A DNA stretch of 64,000 bases from NCBI GenBank assembly GCA_037039685.1, contig JAWNGF010000001.1, positions 1,860,001 through 1,924,000 on the forward strand, read 5' to 3'. The notes under the pieces were generated by a model. The model saw only the letters and a list, made by a program, of their open reading frames with translations. It did not search any database and was not told the origin of the DNA. The translations under genes and the position numbers were made by a program. The stretch is from Ceratobasidium sp. AG-K (taxonomy: Eukaryota; Basidiomycota; Agaricomycetes; Cantharellales; Ceratobasidiaceae). Positions 58,301-64,000 of this stretch are shown here, piece by piece (the stretch's first letter is position 1; each line of letters starts with the position of its first letter).

Positions 58301-61300
58301 AGGCGTCGAAGAGCGAGTATTGAGTATCCCATGGAACGTCGCAGGCACGACCATCGAAGGCGGACGAGGAGCGGGGGTCGCAATCGGCACTGGCTCGCTA
58401 GGAATCGGAGCAGCTGGCTCGGCGGGCGTAGGAGATTCGGTAGGAGTGCCCGGCTCAGTGGGAGCGATATCTTCATCCGGAACAGCCTCGGCGGGCGAGG
58501 GCGCAAGCGGGGTAGGCTCCGACGACGGCGCATCACGCCCAAACGCATATTCGGACGTCGTACTCGACGCATCGTCTCCGCCCTCGTGTGCCCTTTCGCG
58601 CTCCTCCTCGGTATCCTCGCCCTCGCCTTCTCCAGACTCGGGTTCCTCTCCTTCCGGCAGTGGAGCGAGCGTCTGCTCCATCTCGACCCGCTCCTCCCAC
58701 TCGCGTCGAACTTTTTCCGAGTAGCGGATCGTGTTGGTTAATCGGTTTACGCTGTCGACCTTGTGCCGGATCACTGCATACACGTCGTTGCCGAGTCGGT
58801 TCAGGCCAGGGTCGTCTGTATGCGGCTTGGTCCACTTTTGCACCATCTCAATCTTGCGCTCCGAGGGAGGGGACATGAGCCGTTGCCGTTCGATAGGCAC
58901 GTCGTGCTGGTCGTCGCGAAGGGCGGGAATGGCGATTTCTTGGGCGACCTGGAGGATATCGTCGAGCAGCTCGAGCGTGCGATGTTGCTGCTTCCGAAGC
59001 GAACCACGCTGCAACCTACTCGACAAGTGACCGTGCGGACGCATGACCTGCTGCATCGGCGTACCGAGCAACGGTGACGGGGACGGATTCACCAACGACA
59101 CGCCACGATATTCAGGCACAGTCACAGGCGAAGACCGGTCCAACGAGGTGGTCAAGCCCCGAATGGTCGTACGAAGATCCGAAATCGTGTCATTGTGCTC
59201 GCCAATCTCGGCCTCGAGTCGATGCAGCTCGTGGCAAGTTTCGTTGTGCTTTTCGAAAAACCATTCAGGAATTTGGCACTCGCATATACGGCATAGCACA
59301 GGAGCGTGCGAAAACGGACGGGCGATGAACCGGGACGAGTCGGTGCTGGCTCGGCGTAAAGACACAGTGGGACGAGTAGGAGGTTGGGGAAGCTCGCTCA
59401 TCGCGGGAGGAAGCTCGAGCTCGGCGACGTCTTCTGCATCGGCGGGTCCGACGGGTTTGAGGACCCACATCGTGTGGCTGGGTTCACCCGAGAACCGGTC
59501 GAGCATGAGCATACCTTTGCCTTCAAACTCTTGATACACAGGCTCGGGAGTGCCCGACTCGACGCGCATCTGGAACACGACCTCGATCGTGTGCGAATCG
59601 TCCTCGCGAAGTTGGCGCGTTGACTTGGTAAACACATCAGCATCCTCGGGCGCGAGCATTCGAGTAACCGCAGTCCCAATCACGTCTTCCGGGTTCGACC
59701 TAAACAGCCATCAGTCATCGTCGTGTCACACGACACGATACCTACCCGATAATCTCAAACCACGCCCTGTTCGTCCAAAGAAGCTCCTCGCCGTCCAAAG
59801 CAAGTTCCAATACGATTGTCATGATCTGGGCTTCCTCGGCCCGGATGCGAAGAGTTTCAGTCTCTTGCGCGCCATCCTGAGTCCTGTCGGCGTCCGATGG
59901 GGGAACTTCTTGGGCGGGCTCGGCAGTACTGGGCGAGACCTCGGGCGCGAGGAGCGTCGAGTTTTCAGGCAGGCCCTCGGCGGTGACCTCGCCCGAGACG
60001 GCGCCAGACGTGTCAAGTGGTGTTCCCTTGTTGCCAGAGCTCGAGGCGCGCGAGAGCGGGGAGCGGACCTCGGGAAGTTCGCGCGGCTGCGAGTTCATAT
60101 TGGTGCTCGGCGGCTGGGAACTCGGTTTCATGACAAAGACCATGGGCTCCATCTCGCTCTCGTCGTCTTCGTCAAAGTTCCAAAACTGCTTCTCGGCCTC
60201 CCACCATTCGACCACCCGACTGAGTCCGGCGACCGCGAGCAGGAGTTGGACGTACCACCCTCGGCCGTGCCAGTCGGGGTGATCGTCCCACGCGCGGCCG
60301 ATCGCCTGAACTTTTTGGACGATTTCCGCGCACGACTTGGGCTGAGAAGTGAGGGTCGTGATGGACATGTCGACGACGTCGGTTGCTATCGCCGTCATCT
60401 CGTGCAGAGTGTCCATAAATGGGTCGATGGGCGGGTCGAAATCCATACGCGAAAGGCGACGGCTGTTGGTGCCCGTACGCGGAGAAGACGAGACGGTCTG
60501 GGTATCAAACGGAGCGGGGGGAAGTGGAGAGCGAGAGCGAGAATTTGAACGCGAATTCGAAGATGATTTGATGGGAAGCGCTGTAGACTGGGGCCGACTG
60601 CGCGAGAGACGACGGGTGAGAGGCGCGCCCTGCTGCCAGTTGGGGGCAGGGGGAGGGGCCATATGTTGCCTTGTCATGGGGTCGCTGGCCTTGCGACTAG
60701 GACTGGCCTCCCCGACCGACGATCCCGACGGAAACGAACGCGGGGGAAGGCCGACAGGACGCCGAAACGAATTGGGACTAGACGAGGTGGAGGCTGGAAC
60801 GAATATGTAAATCGAACGTGACAATAAGACAGCACTTACCCTGGCGACTACGCCGAGTCTCAAAGTCATTGTCCTGCTCGTCGTCCGAGTCGTCCATGGC
60901 GGGGTTGAGTCCAGCGGGGTCGAGGCCCTGCAGATACAGTTCAAAGTCGGGCTCGGATGGTTCGCGCAGTCGCTCTTCGACATAGGTGGTGATCGAGTGG
61001 ATGACCTTGGACAGCTCCTTGTCGCATGTTTCCTTTGCATTGGTCAGACGGCGGCGGATATGGCGCTTGATAAACGGCATCGAGATCTGGTTTGCGTTTG
61101 GATTCGGCGTCGAATTGGCGGTATTTGACGGGGTGGGCGGCAGCGACGGCCATTGGTTGGTGGCAGACAGCGCCTTGGGCAACACTGGCACGGGCGACGC
61201 TTCATCCAGCACGGGGGCTCGGGGATCACGGGGAGTGGGAGCAAACCTACTCGCATTAACACACGGATCTAATCAGTCATTACACTCACATTAACCCACT

Positions 61301-61336
61301 GGGAGACACGCGCGAGGGGGGAGGGGGCGCAGACAT
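55329..61336 (-). CDS. RIM15: RIM15-type PAS/zinc-finger kinase with C-terminal receiver domain
   Basis: Rim15 integrates TORC1, PKA and Sch9 signals and drives quiescence programmes. Domains in order: an N-terminal helical region (FIKRHIRRRLTNAKETCDKE), a PAS-like domain (ELALDGEELLWTNRAWFEII), a zinc-finger-like CRICECQIPEWFFEKHNETC, a disordered Pro-rich linker, and a kinase domain (ISKGAFGSVFLAKKKTTGDY, HRDLKPDNLL, DFGLSRIG). About 130 residues are inserted between DFG and GTPDYLAPET, as in this family. The end is a receiver domain (VVLIAEDNPISS, phospho-acceptor in DCVLMDYQMP, Lys in LSKPLSK). At about 1,900 residues it resembles Rim15 and fission yeast Cek1. Introns are few and in phase. 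SCH9 lies 9 kb away on the same strand. Confidence 0.92.
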
Positions 61337-61522
61337 TTCCGACAGAGTTGCCGCAAGGGCCCTGTCGACGGTGACCACAGCAGTCTATATCGTGTACTGA
61401 GCAAATTTAAACCGAGCGCAGTCGTCGTCGTTGTCAAGTCCCAGGGGTCGTGAGCTCCACCCGGCCCTGAACAATCCCATTCTGTATTAAATTTACATCA
61501 CTACACTTGCTTATTTCACACA
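61337..61522. promoter_or_regulatory. Compact bidirectional promoter of RIM15 and bS18m
   Basis: Only 186 bp separate the two divergent starts. The RIM15 side is G/C-rich; the side nearest the ribosomal gene is A/T-rich (TATTAAATTTACATCA). No single motif stands out. Confidence 0.4.
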
Positions 61523-62179
61523 ATGTTCGCCTTTCGCATTGCCCGCCCCGTGCAGGCTGGCTTTGCACTGAGGACATTCTCTAGGGCAGCAATAGTCAGG
61601 AACGATGAGCGCACAGACGCCATTCGCGGACTAGCAGAGCTCGTCCAATCAGCTGCCGAGCAACAGCAACAAGGCAAGCTCCATGAGTCAACCTAGAACC
61701 CCACTCATGCTTTTGCAGACGAAGCAGCCCTGCCAAAGACGCTCCTCGAACAGCCCAAGGCATTCGACCCAAACAAAGTGCGCCCCTCAAACCTACATCT
61801 AATCCTGACTAACCCCCAATAGTTCATTAGTCCCCACCACTTTACGCGCGAACACCGCATCTTCCGCCCCGAACGCAGACGCAAAGACCCCACCCTCGGC
61901 CCATCCCGAAAACACGCCCAAGCCACCGACGCATTCCGCAAACTCGACATTGACCCCCTGAATGAATTCAAAAACGCGCTCCTGCTCAAATCCTTCGTCA
62001 CCGAAATGGGCAAGATCCAGCCACGGGCCAAGACGGGGCTCACTTGGCGCTCCCAGCGTCGCATAGGCAAAGCCATCCGACGGGCTCGTGCGCTGGGCTT
62101 TGTCCCGCTCTGGAACGCGCCCGACCCGACGGGTTATCGGGCCTACCTCCCGGACTGGAACAACCCCAAGAGGCGCTGA
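61523..62179 (+). CDS. RSM18: Mitochondrial small ribosomal subunit protein bS18m
   Basis: Three exons (61523-61673, 61719-61777, 61823-62179) give exactly 189 codons, 188 residues. The N-terminus (MFAFRIARPVQAGFALRTFSRA) is a typical mitochondrial presequence. The S18 core follows: DIDPLNEFKN, LKSFVTEMGKIQPRAKTGL, TWRSQRRIGKAIRRARALGF. The bacterial S18 fold binds the platform of the small subunit next to S6. Intron 1 (61674-61718) uses a GC donor (GCAAGC) with a GCAG acceptor. Confidence 0.88.
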
Positions 62180-63521
62180 ATTGTATGCACTGAATCGAGT
62201 AGATCTTTACTGTACATCAGCGGCTCGGCCCAGCTGTCCGTCGTCCGAACACATGACCCGAAACCCGACACTGTTCACCTGACCCGCCTTGTTTTCGCGA
62301 AGCTTCCGTGTTGAACCTGGACAGGAAAAGAACAGCTACGAGAAATGGGGTTAGTCCCAGCCCCACCGTACACAAAAGCCAGTTTGAGTGAACAGAGCCA
62401 ATTGGTAGTCTTCCAGTTCAGTCGAGCTGCATATACTCGTCACCCTTCTCACCCGAGCCTAGACTTCTAACCCCTCCTTCATAGCACGGGCAGGATAGCA
62501 TAAACTGAACTGCATCAGACCTACGAAATCCCAGCCGGCTCCATCCCCGCAAAAGAATCTCGCTTGGAAACGAAGCCACGCCCAAAAAGCCAAAAATTGA
62601 CCGCCCACGACGCAGAACTCGGGGCGAGAATTTGCCTTGAATCGAAAATCCCATGAGGTCAGCCGAGCTCTTATCGAAAACGTGCTTGCATGCTCCGAGC
62701 ACGAGGCACCACTCTCACGCACGTATCGCCGATCGCGATGTGAGCGATGGTAGATAGAGCTCAAGTCAAGTGTGCAAAGCGCTCAGCGAACCTTGTATGG
62801 ATGGTGCAAGTCACCCGCTGTACGATGCTCCTGTGCGGTATGAATCATGTCTATGCTTATGGTCACAGCCCCCAAACACACTCTATCCCCGCTTTGGTGG
62901 CCCATCTAGCGCTGTGGGGGAAGGGCAACAACGTATAGTCGCCGTTTGTAGGATCTGGTACAACCCCATTTTGGCGGGAGTCCGTACCCCCAACTCGCTA
63001 GCAACGACGCATATACGTATCCGAAACGTCATATTCGTTAGAACATAGAACTGATCAAGGAAGAGTTGGTTCTAATGCGCGAATTTCGTTGCGAGTGTGC
63101 GCAACAACACCTCGCCGGTACCACCTCTGAACCCGTTCTGAGTATACAACTACAAGTTTAGTCTAATGCAAGCAAATATGTTGAAAACGAGGCACACAAA
63201 TATATATAGCCCACCTCGTTGCCGCTTTCCCGACGATCGCCGAGTCGGAAACTGGGGTCTGCATCCCAGGTACGCCAGTTTAGCGACCGAGGATACACCC
63301 CAAACCATTCTGCGAGGTTGGCCCACAACTATAGGTGTGCCTTAGAACCCCACAACGCATACACTCTACACAATTGTGATTGATAGCGAAAACTGTACAC
63401 AGCCATATATATAAACGTCAAAGCACGTAATACCCACACAGCAAATAACCAGTTAAGAAACGTTACAAAGACAAGCAGCCGCTCGTAAAAATCATCATCT
63501 GCCTGTTATCCCAACTCGCGC
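62180..63521. other. Intergenic region, no gene recognised
   Basis: About 1.3 kb between bS18m and the CorA stop. Minus ORFs at 62418-62764 and plus ORFs at 62747-63048 have no conserved features and no supporting splice signals. No tRNA was evident. Confidence 0.45.
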
Positions 63522-64000
63522 TCAAGCTGTCTTGGATTTCAGCTTTTTAACGTCGAATTGGCTCGTCGCGGCGCGCTTCTTGAGGAAATGCATGAACCGC
63601 CGAATGTCTGGCCACAGGAATAATGTGACAACCACAACCATGACAGGGACCGCAATTTGCCAGAACCTAGAGAAGCGCAAATTAGGATGGCTCGAATTAC
63701 AGCGGATGATAACCTACATTGCTTCGGAGTGTTCCTTGACGGACGGCATAACCTCGAAGTTCATTCCTGGCAGAAGTAGTCAGAGGCAATAGCAACACCA
63801 GTCAGGGTAAGCCACGTACCAAAGTAACCGGTCAGGAAGGTAAGCGGGAAGAAGATCACAGTCGCAACCGTCAAGCCCCGCATGACCTGATTCGTCTCAT
63901 AGCTGACAAGCTGTACATTCATTAGTTTTGTTGTATGGCGTGGATTTGCCATAAACGCACATTGAACGTATAGTTGATTAGATTCTCAGCAATAGACGAA
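63522..64000 (-). CDS. CorA-family magnesium transporter, C-terminal part
   Basis: The 5' part lies beyond the right edge. The visible exons give SIAENLINYTFN, LVSYETNQVMRGLTVATVIFF (first membrane helix), PLTFLTGYFG|MNFEVM, and a second helix (MFWQIAVPVMVVVVTLFLWP) with a short basic tail ending at a TGA (63522-63524). The Gly-Met-Asn signature of CorA/Alr/Mrs2 channels is present, split by an intron in the Gly codon. The two-helix topology with a short C-terminal tail is the family pattern. It probably imports Mg2+ at the plasma membrane (Alr type) or vacuole; the missing N-terminal domain would decide. Confidence 0.85.

Noticed and set aside
57596..60548. Plus-strand ORFs up to 381 codons opposite RIM15
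   Set aside because: They are Arg/Gly-rich shadows of the RIM15 coding strand, which has clear PAS, kinase and receiver motifs.
62418..63048. ORFs in the gap before CorA
   Set aside because: No start context, motif or splice support; typical chance ORFs.

Overview
The window is nuclear DNA of a filamentous basidiomycete, most likely an Agaricomycete; the general feel is Ceratobasidiaceae/Rhizoctonia, which is a weak inference. The evidence is dense genes on both strands, many introns of about 45-60 nt with GTRNGT donors, short intergenic gaps and an entirely eukaryotic gene set: MAP1, RPN11, MED18, VPS52, EFR3, SCH9, RIM15, a WOPR regulator and a mitochondrial ribosomal protein. I saw no prokaryotic, viral, CRISPR or tRNA features.

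Layout. 1-8 kb: the end of an unidentified gene, MAP1 (16 exons, one only 2 nt long), a small orphan gene built of tiny exons, and a two-PHD-finger RCO1-like gene (-). 8.7-14.9 kb: a kinesin-8 (-) and a divergent NCS1 permease (+). 15.3-20.1 kb: a gene (-) whose spliced frame joins a WOPR DNA-binding domain to a kinase-like domain, then BSD2 (-). 20.4-28.7 kb: dihydroorotase, a small membrane coiled-coil protein, and an 1,809-residue coiled-coil/GAR-domain protein (+). 28.9-33.7 kb: EIF1AD (-), MED18 (-), a stand-alone REV1-type BRCT protein (+) and a secreted aldose 1-epimerase (+). 34-41.5 kb: EFR3 (+), VPS52 (-), APD1-like (+). 41.7-48.8 kb: RNase H1 (-), SCH9 (-), a Tim17-family protein (-) and RPN11 (+). 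48.9-52.7 kb: one intact F-box-like gene among three decayed copies of itself. 53.2-64 kb: an unknown conserved protein (-), RIM15 (-), mitoribosomal bS18m (+), and the end of a CorA Mg2+ transporter (-).

Function. Most genes are housekeeping. Two themes recur: nutrient signalling (SCH9 and RIM15, which act in one pathway in yeast, lie 9 kb apart) and membrane/trafficking (VPS52, EFR3, BSD2). RCO1-like and MED18 point to chromatin and transcription control.

Caution. Four otherwise intact genes carry six apparent -1 frame breaks, and each is repaired by one extra base in a short homopolymer. I infer assembly errors rather than pseudogenes. All exon boundaries were assigned by eye from GT-AG signals, phase and protein-family conservation.
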